From: Oceanitalea stevensii
GTDB taxonomy: Bacteria > Actinomycetota > Actinomycetes > Actinomycetales > Actinomycetaceae
Length of the DNA stretch: 64,000 bases
Direction: 5' to 3'
NCBI RefSeq assembly: GCF_014837105.1
Contig: NZ_JACSPO010000001.1
Span: 107,438-171,437 of the forward strand
The notes beneath the pieces were generated by a model. It saw only the letters and a program-made list of their open reading frames with translations. It had not been told where the DNA came from and made no database searches. Below are positions 16,017-26,251 of the stretch, piece after piece. Numbering within the stretch: the first letter of the stretch is position 1; each line of letters begins with the position of its first letter. The position numbers and the translations under genes are program-made.

Positions 16017-19000
16017 GGGTGGCTCCCTCCGCCGCCCGGCGTGCCGGACCGTCCTCCCGCAGCCGCAGCCCGCGCGGGGTGGCGAAGAAGCCGGCCGCCT
16101 CGAGCGCTACACGCGCCGGTCCGCCGGCGCCGAGCGCGGGCTCGCCGTCCACCCGCTGGAGGGTGACGCGGCCGAGCGTCCCGCGTGCCGCCGTGGCGGC
16201 GAGCTCCTGCGCCGCAGCGGCCAGCCGGGCGGCGTCCGTGGTGAAGGACAGCAGCGTGCGGCCGCCGCGCTCGACGTACAGGCACAGCTCCCCGCCGACG
16301 AGGACGACGACGGCGCCCGCCGCCCGGCGCGCACGTGCGCCCTCGGTGGTGCCCTCGGGCCAGGGGAGGGACGCGCCGTACGGGTTGGCCGGGTCCGTCG
16401 CGGCGAGGAGGAGGGCCGTGGCGTCCTCCCGGCGGAGGGCGTCCCGCAGGAGGTCGACGCACTCGGGCAGGGCGAACTGGGCGGCACCCAGGCCCTCGAC
16501 GAGGTAGCCGCGGCGGACCTTGCCGGCGTCCTCGAGCCGGGTGAGGACGGGGTAGGCGGTGCCGAATCCGCCGGGGAGGTCCTCGAGGCCCGCGGCGCCG
16601 CGGGTGAGGACGCCGTGCCGCTCGAGCAGGGCGGCCACCTGGGCGAGCACCGCCGTCGCCGTGTCCCCGCCGCGCGGGACCAGCGACCAGCGCCCGGCCG
16701 CGGCCGGGGGCTGCGGGTTGCCCGGGCGGGTGCCGGCCGCCGCCATGAGCGAGCGACGGCGGGACAGGGCCCCGCCCGCCCGCGGCGGCCGCCGTGCCGA
16801 GTGGTGGGCCGGGCGGCCACCGGAGAGCCGCGCGCGGACCGGGCCGAGGGAGTCGTTGGTGACGTGCCCGCCCCACACGAGCTCCCACAGCGCGTCGAGC
16901 ACCCGCTCGGTGCTCACGAGGATGTCCTCCTCCCGGCACGCAGCGAGGAGGTCGCGGAAGAACTGCCCGCCCCCGGCCAGCGCCTCGAGGATGGTGCGCT
17001 GGAGCGGGTCGTCGGGGACCTCCTGCGGCGGGGGGAGGAGCTCGGGGCTGTCGGCGGGCGCGAGGACGAGGTAGCCGTCCACGCCCGGCAGCGCGCCGGC
17101 GCCGCACCACACGACCTCACCGGCGGTGGTGAGCTCGTCGAGCAGGGCGGTGCGGTACCCGCTCACGCGGGCGGGCAGGACGAGGGACTCCAGCGCCGAG
17201 GCAGGCACCCGGGCCCCGGCGAGCTGGTCGACGACCGAGCTCAGCGCCGCGGTGCCCGAGCCGGCCGTCCCCACCTGCTGCCACCGCGGCAGGAAGGCGC
17301 CCAGCGTGGCCGCGGGCACGGCCTCGACCTCGCTGCGGAGCACGGCCAGGCTGCGCCGGCGCACCCGCCGCAGGACCTCGGAGTCGCAGTACTCGTCGGC
17401 CGACTCCGAGCCGGGGCGCAGACGACCGGTGACGAGCGCGGCCGCCGCGGTGAGCCTCCGCAGCACCGGCGCCAGCGCCGCCGTGCCCAGGCCCAGGTGG
17501 GCGGCGACTTCGTCGGCCCGGAAGGGGCCGTGGGTGCGGGCGTAGCGGCGCACGAGGTCACCGAGCGGGTCGGCCACCGGCTCGAGGACCTCCTCGGGCA
17601 GCCCGACGGGCAGGGCGACACCGAGGGCGTCACGCAGCCGGCCGGCGTCCTCGAGCACCGCCCAGCGGGTGCCGCCGGCGACGGTGACCCGGACGACGCG
17701 CCGGGCCGCCTCCAGCTCCTCGAGCCAGCCCTCGGCCGCGGTGGGCGGGTCGCAGCGGGTGGCGAGCTCCGCCGTCGTCACGGGCCCCAGGCGGCGGACG
17801 AGGTCGGCGACCGCCTCGACGTCCTGCGCGGGGTAGCGGCGCAGGGAGACCTCGGCCTCGATCTCGGCCAGGGCGGTGGCATCGAGGAGGTCGGCGAGCT
17901 CGGTGGCGCCCGGACCGATGAGCTCGGCGAGGAGGCGCGGGTCCAGGGTGAGGGCGGCGGCGCGGCGCTCGGCCGCGGGTGCGTCGCCGTCGTAGAGGAA
18001 CTGGCCGACGTAGCCCATGAGGAGGCTGCGCGCGAAGGGCGACGGCGTGGGCGTGGAGACCTCGACCACGCGCAGCTCGCGGCGGACGACCTGCCCCATG
18101 AGCTCGGCGAGGGCGGGGGTGTCGAAGTCGTCCTGGAGGCACTCGCGGACGGCCTCGAGGACGATGGGGAAGTCGGGGTGGTCGACGGCGACGCCGAGGA
18201 GCTGCGCCGCCCGGTGCCGCTGCTGCCACAGCGGCTGGCGGCGGTCGGGGCGCCGGCGGGGCAGCAGCAGCGCCCGGGCGGCGGCCTCGCGGAAGCGCGA
18301 GGCGAAGTGCGCGGAGCCGGCCAGCGCGTCGACGACCTGCCCGGTGAGCTCGTCGGGGTCGAGGAGGAGGTCCTCGCCGCTGACGGGCAGCTCGCCGCCC
18401 TCGGAGCCGATGTCGGGCAGCCGCATGACGATGCCGTCGTCCGCGGGCATCGCGGCGACGTCCATGCCGAGCTGCTCCCGCAGCCGGGCGGCCAGGACCA
18501 GCGCCCAGGGCGTGTGGACCCGGGAGCCGAAGGGGGAGTGGATGACGAGCCGCCAGTCACCGAGCTCGTCGCGGAAGCGCTCGAGCACGATGGTGCGGTC
18601 GTCGCTGAGGTGGGCATGCTCGCGCTGCTCGTGGAGGTAGCCGAGGAGGTTGTCCCGGGCCCACTCGTCCAGCCCCTGCTCCGCGAGGCGCTCGTGGGCC
18701 TGCTCGAGCGGCAGGGCCGCGGTGGTGCGGACGAAGGCGCCCAGGGCCCGGCCGAGCTCGACGGGCCGGCCGGGGGAGTCGCCCTTCCAGAACGGCAGGC
18801 GTCCGGGCTGCCCCGGTGCCGGGGAGACGAGGACGCGGTCGGGGGTGATGTCCTCGATGCGCCACGTGCTCGAGCCGAGGGTGAAGGTGTCCCCGACCCG
18901 TGACTCGAAGACCATCTCCTCGTCGAGCTCGCCCACGCGGCGCCCGCCGCGCCCGGCGGAGGTGACGCCGTCGCCGCCGTCGGCGCTCACGGAGGCGGCG

Positions 19001-20721
19001 AGGAAGACCCCGTAGAGGCCGCGGTCGGGGATGGTGCCGCCGCTCGTCGTCGCGAGCCGGACCGCGCCCGGCCGCGCGGAGAGGGTGCCGGCGGCGCGGT
19101 CCCACACGAGGCGGGGCCGCAGCTCGGCGAAGTCCTCGCTGGGGTAGCGGCCGGAGAGCATGTCGAGGACGGCGTGGAGGGAGGCGTCGCCCAGGGACTC
19201 GAAGGGTGCGCTGCGCCGGACGAGCGCGGCGAGCTCGTCCACCGACCAGTCCTCGACGGCGAGCATCGCGACGATCTGCTGGGCGAGGACGTCGAGCGGG
19301 TTGGCCACCACCTGGAGCGACTCGATGGCCCCCTCCTGCGCGCGCACGGAGGTGACGGAGGCGGCGAGGAGGTCCCCGCGGTGGGTGGGCAGGACGACCC
19401 CGCGGGACAGCGCCCCGACCTGGTGGCCGGCGCGTCCGATGCGCTGGAGGGCGGAGGCGACCGACGGCGGGGACCCGACCTGGACGACGAGGTCGACGGC
19501 GCCCATGTCGATGCCGAGCTCCAGTGTGGAGGTGGCGATGACGGCCGGCAGGGTGCCCGACTTCAGCGCCGACTCGATCCTGGTCCGCTCCTCGCGGCTC
19601 ATCGAGCCGTGGTGGGCGCGCGCGAGCTCGCCGTCGGCGGCCGGTGAGGCGGTCCCGGACTGTCCGGGCACCTGGGCCGCCCACCCCGAGCCCGGGGAGG
19701 ACGACGACGGCGGTGCGGCGGCGTCGCCGGCGGGTCGGGTGCGCTCGGCCCAGACCTCGTTGACCCGCGCCGCGAGCCGCTCGGCGCCGCGGCGGGAGTT
19801 GGCGAAGACGATGGTCGAGCGGTGGGCGGTGATGAGGTCGACGAGCCGCTCCTCCACGTGCGGCCAGATGGAGGCGCGGTGCTGGGTGGGCAGGCGGCCC
19901 GCGGCGCTGCCGGACAGGTCCTCCTCGCCGGGCGTGGACTCGCGGCCGGGGGCGTCGGGCAGGTCCGAGAGGTCGGGCACCGGGACGACGACGTCGACCT
20001 GGAGCTCCTTGGCGATGTCCGGGCGCACGACGCGCACCGGGCGCCCGCCGTCCTCCGGGGTGCGCGTGCCGCCGAGGAACCGGGCGACGGTCTCGACCGG
20101 ACGGACCGTGGCCGAGAGACCGACCCGCTGGGCGGGGCGGGGGAGCAGGGCGTCGAGCCGCTCGAGGGAGACGGCCAGGTGCGCGCCACGCTTGGTGCCG
20201 GCGACGGCGTGGACCTCGTCGAGGATGACGGTCTCCACCCCGCGCAGCCCCTCGCGGGCGGCGGAGGTGAGGACGAGGTAGAGCGACTCGGGGGTGGTGA
20301 TGAGGATGTCGGGCGGCCGGGTGGCCAGGGCCCGCCGCTCGGCGGGCGGGGTGTCACCGGTGCGGACGCCGACCGTCACGTCGCGGACCGGCGTGCCCGC
20401 CGCTGCGGCCGCCCGCGTGATGCCGACGAGCGGGGAGCGGAGGTTGCGCTCGACGTCCGCGGCCAGGGCCTTGAGCGGGGAGACGTACAGGACCCGGGCA
20501 CGCCGCTCGGGCGGCGGGTCCTCGCCGGTGAGCAGGCGGTCCACCGACCACAGGAAGGCGGACAGCGTCTTGCCCGACCCGGTGGGCGCGACGACGAGGG
20601 CGTGGTCCCCGGCACGCACCGCCTCCCAGGCACCCGCCTGCGCGGCGGTGGGTGCGGCGAAGGCCCCGGCGAACCACGCGCGCGTGGGAGCGGAGAACCC
20701 GGCCAGCGCGTCGTCCACCAT
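16003..20721 (-). CDS. lhr: Large ATP-dependent helicase Lhr
   Basis: Superfamily 2 DNA/RNA helicase, 1572 aa, a typical length for full Lhr. Near the N-terminus are VAPTGSGKTLSAFLW (Walker A, about residues 43-57) and the DEVH box (VILDEVHAVAGTKRGAH). Helicase motifs V/VI (STLELGIDMG, QRIGRAGHQ) follow, then the Lhr-specific winged-helix/beta-barrel region and a long C-terminal extension. In mycobacteria Lhr is a 3'-5' translocase tied to DNA repair. Its overlap with nei supports a repair role here. The ATG at 20721 was chosen at the MVDDALAGF start, since upstream extensions are low-complexity. Confidence 0.95.
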   Translation of the reverse strand: MVDDALAGFSAPTRAWFAGAFAAPTAAQAGAWEAVRAGDHALVVAPTGSGKTLSAFLWSVDRLLTGEDPPPERRARVLYVSPLKALAADVERNLRSPLVGITRAAAAAGTPVRDVTVGVRTGDTPPAERRALATRPPDILITTPESLYLVLTSAAREGLRGVETVILDEVHAVAGTKRGAHLAVSLERLDALLPRPAQRVGLSATVRPVETVARFLGGTRTPEDGGRPVRVVRPDIAKELQVDVVVPVPDLSDLPDAPGRESTPGEEDLSGSAAGRLPTQHRASIWPHVEERLVDLITAHRSTIVFANSRRGAERLAARVNEVWAERTRPAGDAAAPPSSSSPGSGWAAQVPGQSGTASPAADGELARAHHGSMSREERTRIESALKSGTLPAVIATSTLELGIDMGAVDLVVQVGSPPSVASALQRIGRAGHQVGALSRGVVLPTHRGDLLAASVTSVRAQEGAIESLQVVANPLDVLAQQIVAMLAVEDWSVDELAALVRRSAPFESLGDASLHAVLDMLSGRYPSEDFAELRPRLVWDRAAGTLSARPGAVRLATTSGGTIPDRGLYGVFLAASVSADGGDGVTSAGRGGRRVGELDEEMVFESRVGDTFTLGSSTWRIEDITPDRVLVSPAPGQPGRLPFWKGDSPGRPVELGRALGAFVRTTAALPLEQAHERLAEQGLDEWARDNLLGYLHEQREHAHLSDDRTIVLERFRDELGDWRLVIHSPFGSRVHTPWALVLAARLREQLGMDVAAMPADDGIVMRLPDIGSEGGELPVSGEDLLLDPDELTGQVVDALAGSAHFASRFREAAARALLLPRRRPDRRQPLWQQRHRAAQLLGVAVDHPDFPIVLEAVRECLQDDFDTPALAELMGQVVRRELRVVEVSTPTPSPFARSLLMGYVGQFLYDGDAPAAERRAAALTLDPRLLAELIGPGATELADLLDATALAEIEAEVSLRRYPAQDVEAVADLVRRLGPVTTAELATRCDPPTAAEGWLEELEAARRVVRVTVAGGTRWAVLEDAGRLRDALGVALPVGLPEEVLEPVADPLGDLVRRYARTHGPFRADEVAAHLGLGTAALAPVLRRLTAAAALVTGRLRPGSESADEYCDSEVLRRVRRRSLAVLRSEVEAVPAATLGAFLPRWQQVGTAGSGTAALSSVVDQLAGARVPASALESLVLPARVSGYRTALLDELTTAGEVVWCGAGALPGVDGYLVLAPADSPELLPPPQEVPDDPLQRTILEALAGGGQFFRDLLAACREEDILVSTERVLDALWELVWGGHVTNDSLGPVRARLSGGRPAHHSARRPPRAGGALSRRRSLMAAAGTRPGNPQPPAAAGRWSLVPRGGDTATAVLAQVAALLERHGVLTRGAAGLEDLPGGFGTAYPVLTRLEDAGKVRRGYLVEGLGAAQFALPECVDLLRDALRREDATALLLAATDPANPYGASLPWPEGTTEGARARRAAGAVVVLVGGELCLYVERGGRTLLSFTTDAARLAAAAQELAATAARGTLGRVTLQRVDGEPALGAGGPARVALEAAGFFATPRGLRLREDGPARRAAEGATRARG

Positions 20722-20808
20722 GTCGTCATTGTGCAGGGCAGGTGTGACATGCACGCGTCGGTGCCGCTGCGGGAGCGGTGGACGCCGCGGGCGTGGCACG
20801 CTGGTGCG

Positions 20809-21039
20809 GTGAAGCACTCGGAGTTCCGGCAGGCGCTGGAGGAGACCTTCGGCCCCGCCTACGGCCGCACCCTGGCCACCGAGCTCGTCCTCGTGCCGCT
20901 CGGCAACCGCACGCCGGAGCAGGCGCTCGCGGACGGGGTGGCGCCGCGCGAGGTGTGGGACGCGGTGTGCGTGGAGATGGAGCTGGACGAGCGGGTGCGC
21001 TGGCGCCACCGGGGCACCCTGGACCCGCGGCGGCGCTGA
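20809..21039 (+). CDS. DUF3046 protein
   Basis: 76-aa acidic cytoplasmic protein of the actinobacterial DUF3046 family ([15 protein letters not shown] ... [15 protein letters not shown]). The gene regularly sits immediately before recA in actinobacteria, as here. It starts with GTG and has no clear ribosome site. Function is unknown. The 226-bp space to recA contains the recA control signals. Confidence 0.85.
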   Translation: MKHSEFRQALEETFGPAYGRTLATELVLVPLGNRTPEQALADGVAPREVWDAVCVEMELDERVRWRHRGTLDPRRR

Positions 21040-21067
21040 ACAGTCTGCGCGCGTGTCGGAGGGGCGG

Positions 21068-21083
21068 TCGAACGCCCGTTCGG
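21068..21083. promoter_or_regulatory. LexA (SOS) box upstream of recA
   Basis: TCGAACGCCCGTTCGG matches the actinobacterial SOS box TCGAAC-N4-GTTCGA at 11 of the 12 fixed positions. A TACGCT -10 candidate lies at 21086-21091, so the box covers the -10/-35 spacer of a promoter. This implies LexA repression of recA. Confidence 0.85.
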
Positions 21084-21148
21084 TTTACGCTGGTCCCCAG
21101 GGAAGGACGAGCCGCGGAGCTCCACAGCCGGTGGGGCCCACGTCCCGG

Positions 21149-21171
21149 ATGTCAGTGGTCGGACATAGCCT
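21149..21171 (+). promoter_or_regulatory. LexA-independent DNA-damage promoter (PafBC/RecA-NDp type) of recA
   Basis: ATGTCAGTG (21149-21157), an exact 8-base spacer, then TAGCCT (21166-21171). The mycobacterial RecA-NDp consensus is TTGTCRGTG-N8-TAnnnT, so only the first base differs. That promoter class is activated by PafBC after DNA damage without LexA. The ATG of recA lies 94 bases downstream of the -10. Confidence 0.75.
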
Positions 21172-21265
21172 CCCCACAGGTAGCCGTCCGGAGAGGGCGG
21201 GCCCTGACAGACCAGCCCCGTCCCGCACGGCCGCGCCCCGCCGGCCACGACACAAGGAGACCCAC

Positions 21266-22306
21266 ATGGCCGCTCCCGTAGCAGACCGCAGCAAGGCCCT
21301 GGAGGCCGCGCTCAGCCAGATCGACCGCCAGTTCGGCAAGGGCTCGATCATGCGGCTGGGGGACGACACCCGTCCGCCCGTCGCCGTCATCCCCACCGGG
21401 TCGGTGGCCCTGGATGTCGCCCTCGGCATCGGCGGGCTGCCCCGCGGCCGCGTCGTCGAGATCTACGGCCCGGAGTCCTCGGGCAAGACGACCGTCGCGC
21501 TCCACGCCGTGGCCAACGCGCAGAAGGCCGGCGGGATCGCCGCCTTCATCGACGCAGAGCACGCGCTGGACCCCGAGTACGCGAAGAAGCTCGGCGTCGA
21601 CACCGACGCCCTCCTCGTCTCCCAGCCGGACACCGGTGAGCAGGCGCTGGAGATCATGGACATGCTCATCCGGTCCGGGGCGCTGGACATCGTGGTCATC
21701 GACTCCGTCGCGGCGCTCGTGCCCAAGGCCGAGATCGAGGGCGAGATGGGCGACTCCCACGTCGGTCTCCAGGCCCGCCTCATGTCCCAGGCGCTGCGCA
21801 AGATCACCGGTGCGCTGTCCGCGTCGGGCACCACGGCGATCTTCATCAACCAGCTGCGCGAGAAGATCGGCGTGTTCTTCGGCTCCCCGGAGACCACCAC
21901 CGGTGGCAAGGCGCTGAAGTTCTACGCCTCCATCCGCATCGACGTCCGCCGGATCGAGACCCTCAAGGAGGGGACCGTCCCGGTGGGCAACCGCACGCGG
22001 GCCAAGATCGTCAAGAACAAGATGGCCCCGCCCTTCAAGCAGGCGGAGTTCGACATCGTCTACGGCCAGGGCATCTCGCGCGAGGGCGGCCTCATCGACC
22101 TCGGCGTCGAGCACGGCATCGTGCGCAAGTCCGGCGCCTGGTTCACCTACGAGGGCGACCAGCTCGGCCAGGGCAAGGAGAACTCCCGCCGCTTCCTCAA
22201 GGACAACCCCGAGCTCGCCGAGGAGATCGAGAAGAAGATCCTCGACAAGCTCGGTATCGGGGTCAAGGTGGAGGACGCCGACGCCGAGGCGAAGGTCGAC
22301 TTCTGA
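21266..22306 (+). CDS. recA: Recombinase A
   Basis: ATP-dependent strand-exchange protein and co-protease for LexA, 346 aa. Walker A is GPESSGKTT (about residues 68-76). The IDAEHALDP and [11 protein letters not shown] strands, LMSQALRK (loop region) and the [10 protein letters not shown] helix follow in the standard order. There is no intein, unlike in M. tuberculosis. AAGGAGA precedes the ATG. Two damage-responsive promoters lie upstream (21068-21091 and 21149-21171). recX overlaps its stop. Confidence 0.98.
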   Translation: MAAPVADRSKALEAALSQIDRQFGKGSIMRLGDDTRPPVAVIPTGSVALDVALGIGGLPRGRVVEIYGPESSGKTTVALHAVANAQKAGGIAAFIDAEHALDPEYAKKLGVDTDALLVSQPDTGEQALEIMDMLIRSGALDIVVIDSVAALVPKAEIEGEMGDSHVGLQARLMSQALRKITGALSASGTTAIFINQLREKIGVFFGSPETTTGGKALKFYASIRIDVRRIETLKEGTVPVGNRTRAKIVKNKMAPPFKQAEFDIVYGQGISREGGLIDLGVEHGIVRKSGAWFTYEGDQLGQGKENSRRFLKDNPELAEEIEKKILDKLGIGVKVEDADAEAKVDF

Positions 22307-22881
22307 GCCCCTCGTCCCGTCCCGGTGGTCGGAGGCCCGCGCAGGAGCCTCCGGCCACCGGCGCTGCCGCCGAGGACGTCGAACCTCCCGGTGAGGAGGT
22401 CGCCCGCGCGATCCTCCTGCGCCAGCTCGCGGCCGCACCACGCAGCCGCGCGCAGCTGGCGGAGAAGCTCGCCGCGAAGGACGTCCCCGACGAGATCGCC
22501 GAGCAGCTCCTCGACCGCTTCGAGGAGGTCGGCCTCGTCGACGACGCCGCCTACGCCGAGATGCTCGTGCGCACCCGCCACGGGGAGCGCGGCCTCGCCC
22601 GGCGGGCGCTGGCCCACGAGCTGCGTCTCAAGGGCGTGAGCCCCGAGGTCGCTGAGCAGGCCCTCGAGCAGATCGACGACGACGACGAGCTCACAGCCGC
22701 GCGTGACCTCGCCCTCCGCAAGGCTCGCGCGAGCCGCGGACTGGACCACGACAAGCGCCGCCGCCGGCTCGCGGGGATGCTCGCCCGCAAGGGCTACTCA
22801 CCCGGTGTGGCGATGCGGGCAGTCGACGAGGCGCTCGCCGCCGACGGCGAGGAGCCCGCCGGCGAGCCCCTGGCGCCGTAG
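22303..22881 (+). CDS. recX: Regulatory protein RecX, CTG start
   Basis: RecA inhibitor/modulator, 192 aa from the proposed start. The three-helix RecX repeats are visible ([52 protein letters not shown]). The protein is clearly homologous from about residue 35, yet the frame has no ATG, GTG or TTG before 22561, which would delete the first repeat. The CTG at 22303 forms a 4-base CTGA overlap with the recA stop, exactly where related genomes have GTGA. I take it as the start, reached by translational coupling. An ATG start at 22561 would give only 106 aa. Confidence 0.82.
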   Translation: MSPSSRPGGRRPAQEPPATGAAAEDVEPPGEEVARAILLRQLAAAPRSRAQLAEKLAAKDVPDEIAEQLLDRFEEVGLVDDAAYAEMLVRTRHGERGLARRALAHELRLKGVSPEVAEQALEQIDDDDELTAARDLALRKARASRGLDHDKRRRRLAGMLARKGYSPGVAMRAVDEALAADGEEPAGEPLAP

Positions 22882-22919
22882 GAGCCGGAGGTCGGCCCTG
22901 CGTGCCGGACCAGGTCGAC

Positions 22920-23783
22920 TCAGCGCGCCGCCACGCGGGCCCCCGGCTTCTCGACCTTCTGCCCCCGCTGGCGCAGGCGCCTCTCGACGACGATCGCCAC
23001 CCGGGTGAGTGTGAAGTTCAGGGTGAGGTAGATCGCCAGCGTCGCGACGAAGAACGGCAGCCGGCTCTCGTTGCCGAAGAAGTTGTAGTTGAGCTGGGAC
23101 GCCCGGAGCAGCTCGTGGTAGGCGATGATGAAGCCGATCGAGGTGTCCTTGAGCAGCACCACCAGCTGGGCGATGAGGCTCGGCAGCATGACCCGCACGG
23201 CCTGCGGGAGCATGATGATGAAGAAGTTCTGGAACCATGACAGGCCGATCGCCAGGCCTGCCTCTCCCTGGCCCTTGGCGATGGAGGAGAGTCCGGCGCG
23301 GAGGATCTCGGCGACGATGGCGGCGTTGTAGATCACCAGTCCGAACACCACCGAGGCGAACGGGCTGAAGCCGAAGACGAAGTACCCGAACATCATGAGG
23401 ACGAGGACCGGCAGCCCGCGGAAGAGCTCGATGAGGCCGGTGGTGGGGGTGCGGACCGCCCGGCGCGGCGTGGTGCGGAGGATGACGAGGACGAGCGCGA
23501 GCAGACCGGCCAACGGCATGGCGAGCGCTGCGGCCTTGAGGGTGCCCTGGATGAGCCCGCCCCACAGCAGCGAGTCCCACCACACGTTCTGGACGGACTG
23601 GCCGCGCGGTGGGTCGACGAGCACGAGCCAGCGGTCGTTGAAGATGTCGTTGCGGTACATCGCGTACAGGCCCCACGCGAGGATCGCGAGGATGAGGAGC
23701 CCGGCGAGGGCGGAGAGCAGGCGCTGGCGCCGACGGGTGACCGGGCCGGGGGCGTCGTACAGGACGGTGCTGACGTCACTCAT
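22920..23783 (-). CDS. gluD: Glutamate ABC transporter permease GluD
   Basis: Inner-membrane permease of a polar amino-acid importer, 287 aa. Its hydrophobic helices and the EAA loop (GQGEAGLAIGLSWFQNFFIIMLPQA) contact the ATPase. It carries the long N-terminal extension typical of GluD, with a first helix at about residues 24-42. The ATG overlaps the gluC stop by 4 bases. It is last in gluABCD. The same four genes sit next to recX in Corynebacterium glutamicum, which supports glutamate as substrate. Confidence 0.92.
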   Translation of the reverse strand: MSDVSTVLYDAPGPVTRRRQRLLSALAGLLILAILAWGLYAMYRNDIFNDRWLVLVDPPRGQSVQNVWWDSLLWGGLIQGTLKAAALAMPLAGLLALVLVILRTTPRRAVRTPTTGLIELFRGLPVLVLMMFGYFVFGFSPFASVVFGLVIYNAAIVAEILRAGLSSIAKGQGEAGLAIGLSWFQNFFIIMLPQAVRVMLPSLIAQLVVLLKDTSIGFIIAYHELLRASQLNYNFFGNESRLPFFVATLAIYLTLNFTLTRVAIVVERRLRQRGQKVEKPGARVAAR

Positions 23784-24430
23784 CGTGCGAACGCCACCTT
23801 TCGCTCGACCCGGTTGGCAAGGATGCCCGCCGGCACCGTGATGAGGAGGTAGAAGACCGCGATACCGCTGAACACCCACAGGGCGCTGCCGGGGTTCGAC
23901 AGGGAGACCGTGCGGGCGGCGGACACGAGCTCGGGCGAGGCGAAGCCCGCGGCGATCGAGGTGTTCTTCACCATGGCGATGAGGACGTTGATGAGTGGCG
24001 GCACGACGGTGCGCAGCGCCTGCGGCAGCACGACGAGCTGCAGCGACTGGCCGCCGGTGAGGCCGATGGCCCGGGCGGCCTCAGCCTGCCCGATGCCCAC
24101 GCTGTTGATGCCCGAGCGGACGGCCTCGCACACGAAGGCCGAGGTGTACACGGAGAGGGCGACGATGGCCTGGGTGCGCCCGATCGGGATGAGGATGTCC
24201 ATCGTCAGCAGCACGCCGGCGACGAAGATGAAGATCAGCGTCAGCGGTGTGTTGCGCATGACCTCGACCCACGCGGTGGACACCCAGCGCAGCGTCGAGA
24301 GGGGGGACACGCGCATCGCGGCCAGCAGGACTCCCGCCACCAGCGAGATGACGCCGCTGACCGCGGCGATGTACAGGGTGGTGAGGAAGCCGTTCCAGAA
24401 TGCCGGCAGGTTGTCGAGGACGACGTTCAT
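23780..24430 (-). CDS. gluC: Glutamate ABC transporter permease GluC
   Basis: 216-aa permease with about five membrane helices and the EAA motif segment GQAEAARAIGLTGGQSLQLVVLPQA. It pairs with GluD to form the heterodimeric channel. The ATG at 24430 was taken; a TTG directly before it is possible but would add one residue. A GC-rich hairpin in the 67-bp gap separates it from gluB and probably sets the ratio of binding protein to permease. Confidence 0.93.
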   Translation of the reverse strand: MNVVLDNLPAFWNGFLTTLYIAAVSGVISLVAGVLLAAMRVSPLSTLRWVSTAWVEVMRNTPLTLIFIFVAGVLLTMDILIPIGRTQAIVALSVYTSAFVCEAVRSGINSVGIGQAEAARAIGLTGGQSLQLVVLPQALRTVVPPLINVLIAMVKNTSIAAGFASPELVSAARTVSLSNPGSALWVFSGIAVFYLLITVPAGILANRVERKVAFAR

Positions 24431-24454
24431 CAAGGTTCCCGATCAGCGTGGGTG

Positions 24455-24484
24455 CGGTCCGGGGCGCCGCAGCGCCCCGGACCG
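24455..24484 (-). terminator. Intra-operon hairpin between gluB and gluC
   Basis: A 13-bp perfect GC stem (24455-24467 with 24472-24484) and a 4-base loop, 13 bases after the gluB stop. In comparable importers such hairpins cause partial termination or shield the upstream mRNA, so the periplasmic-type binding protein outnumbers the permeases. Confidence 0.7.
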
Positions 24485-24497
24485 CGTGGAGGTCGGC

Positions 24498-25349
24498 TCA
24501 GTACCGGTCGACCGCCGGCGGCTCGGGCGTGTCGAGCACCGCGCCGGCGGTGTTCTCCCAGGCCTCCGCCCAGCGGCCGTCCTCGTAGGCGGCCTCGAGG
24601 GTGTCGTTGACGAAGGTGCGGAAGTCGTCGTCGTCCTTGGCCAGACCGATTCCGTAGGGCTCCTCGGTGAACTGCTCACCGACGAGCTTGAAGTCGTCCG
24701 GCTGCTCGTTGACGTAGCCGGCGAGGATGACGTTGTCGGTGGTGACCGCGTCGACCTGGCCGCTGCTCAGCGGGTCGAGGCAGTCGGTGTAGGCGCCGTA
24801 GGTGACGAGCTCGGCGTCGGGGTAGTTGTCGCGGATGTTCTGCGCGGGCGTCGAGCCGTCCGCGGAGCACACGGTCTTGCCGGCGAGGTCGTCCGGGCCG
24901 TTGATGTCGGTGTTGTCCGCCGTCACCATGAGCGACTGGCCGGCGACGTAGTACGGCCCGGCGAAGTCGATGAGCTCCTTGCGCTCGTCGTTGATCGTGT
25001 AGGTCGCCACGACGAGGTCGACCGACCCGTTCTGGATGAGCGTCTCGCGCTGGGCGGACTGCGCCTCGACGAACTCGGCCTCCACGCCGAGCTCGTCGGC
25101 GATGAGCTGGCCGATCTCGACGTCGAAGCCGACGGGGACGCCGTCGGGGCCCTGGAGGCCGAAGAGCGGCTGGTCGAACTTCGTGCCGATGGTGATGGTC
25201 CCCTCCTCGACGATCCGTGCCATGGTGCTGCCCTCGGGGAAGTCGGCCGGGTCGGCGCTCTCGCCGTTCCCGTTCCCGCCGTCGTCTCCGCAGGCCGTCA
25301 GCGCCAGCAGCGCTGCGGCTGCGATCGCGATCACTCGGGTCTTCTGCAT
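24498..25349 (-). CDS. gluB: Glutamate-binding lipoprotein GluB
   Basis: Extracellular solute-binding protein of family 3, 283 aa, anchored by a lipid. The signal peptide ends in the lipobox LTAC (Cys about residue 20) and is followed by a Gly/Asp/Asn linker. The mature domain has [24 protein letters not shown] and [15 protein letters not shown], the family-3 signature region. The ATG is preceded by AAGGAGA at good spacing. It delivers glutamate to GluCD and lies second in the operon. Confidence 0.93.
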   Translation of the reverse strand: MQKTRVIAIAAAALLALTACGDDGGNGNGESADPADFPEGSTMARIVEEGTITIGTKFDQPLFGLQGPDGVPVGFDVEIGQLIADELGVEAEFVEAQSAQRETLIQNGSVDLVVATYTINDERKELIDFAGPYYVAGQSLMVTADNTDINGPDDLAGKTVCSADGSTPAQNIRDNYPDAELVTYGAYTDCLDPLSSGQVDAVTTDNVILAGYVNEQPDDFKLVGEQFTEEPYGIGLAKDDDDFRTFVNDTLEAAYEDGRWAEAWENTAGAVLDTPEPPAVDRY

Positions 25350-25384
25350 GCTGTTCTCCTTCGAAGTGCGGACAGTGCGGAGGG

Positions 25385-26161
<777 letters not shown>

Positions 26162-26251
26162 AGTGGCAAACCTAACCACACTTGTGATGACGATCATGTA
26201 AATCGAGGTCACGGTCGGGACACGGCGCGGCCCAACTACACTTGGCCGACG

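Noticed and set aside
16000..18903. 967-codon plus-strand frame opposite lhr
   Set aside because: Repetitive Gly/Glu/Arg/Val content without family motifs, and Lhr is unmistakable on the other strand.
20722..21009. N-terminal extension of Lhr
   Set aside because: The extra 96 residues are antisense of DUF3046 and its upstream space and are low in complexity; family similarity starts at MVDDALAGF.
21266..22306. Possible intein in recA, as in M. tuberculosis
   Set aside because: The gene encodes an uninterrupted 346-aa RecA.
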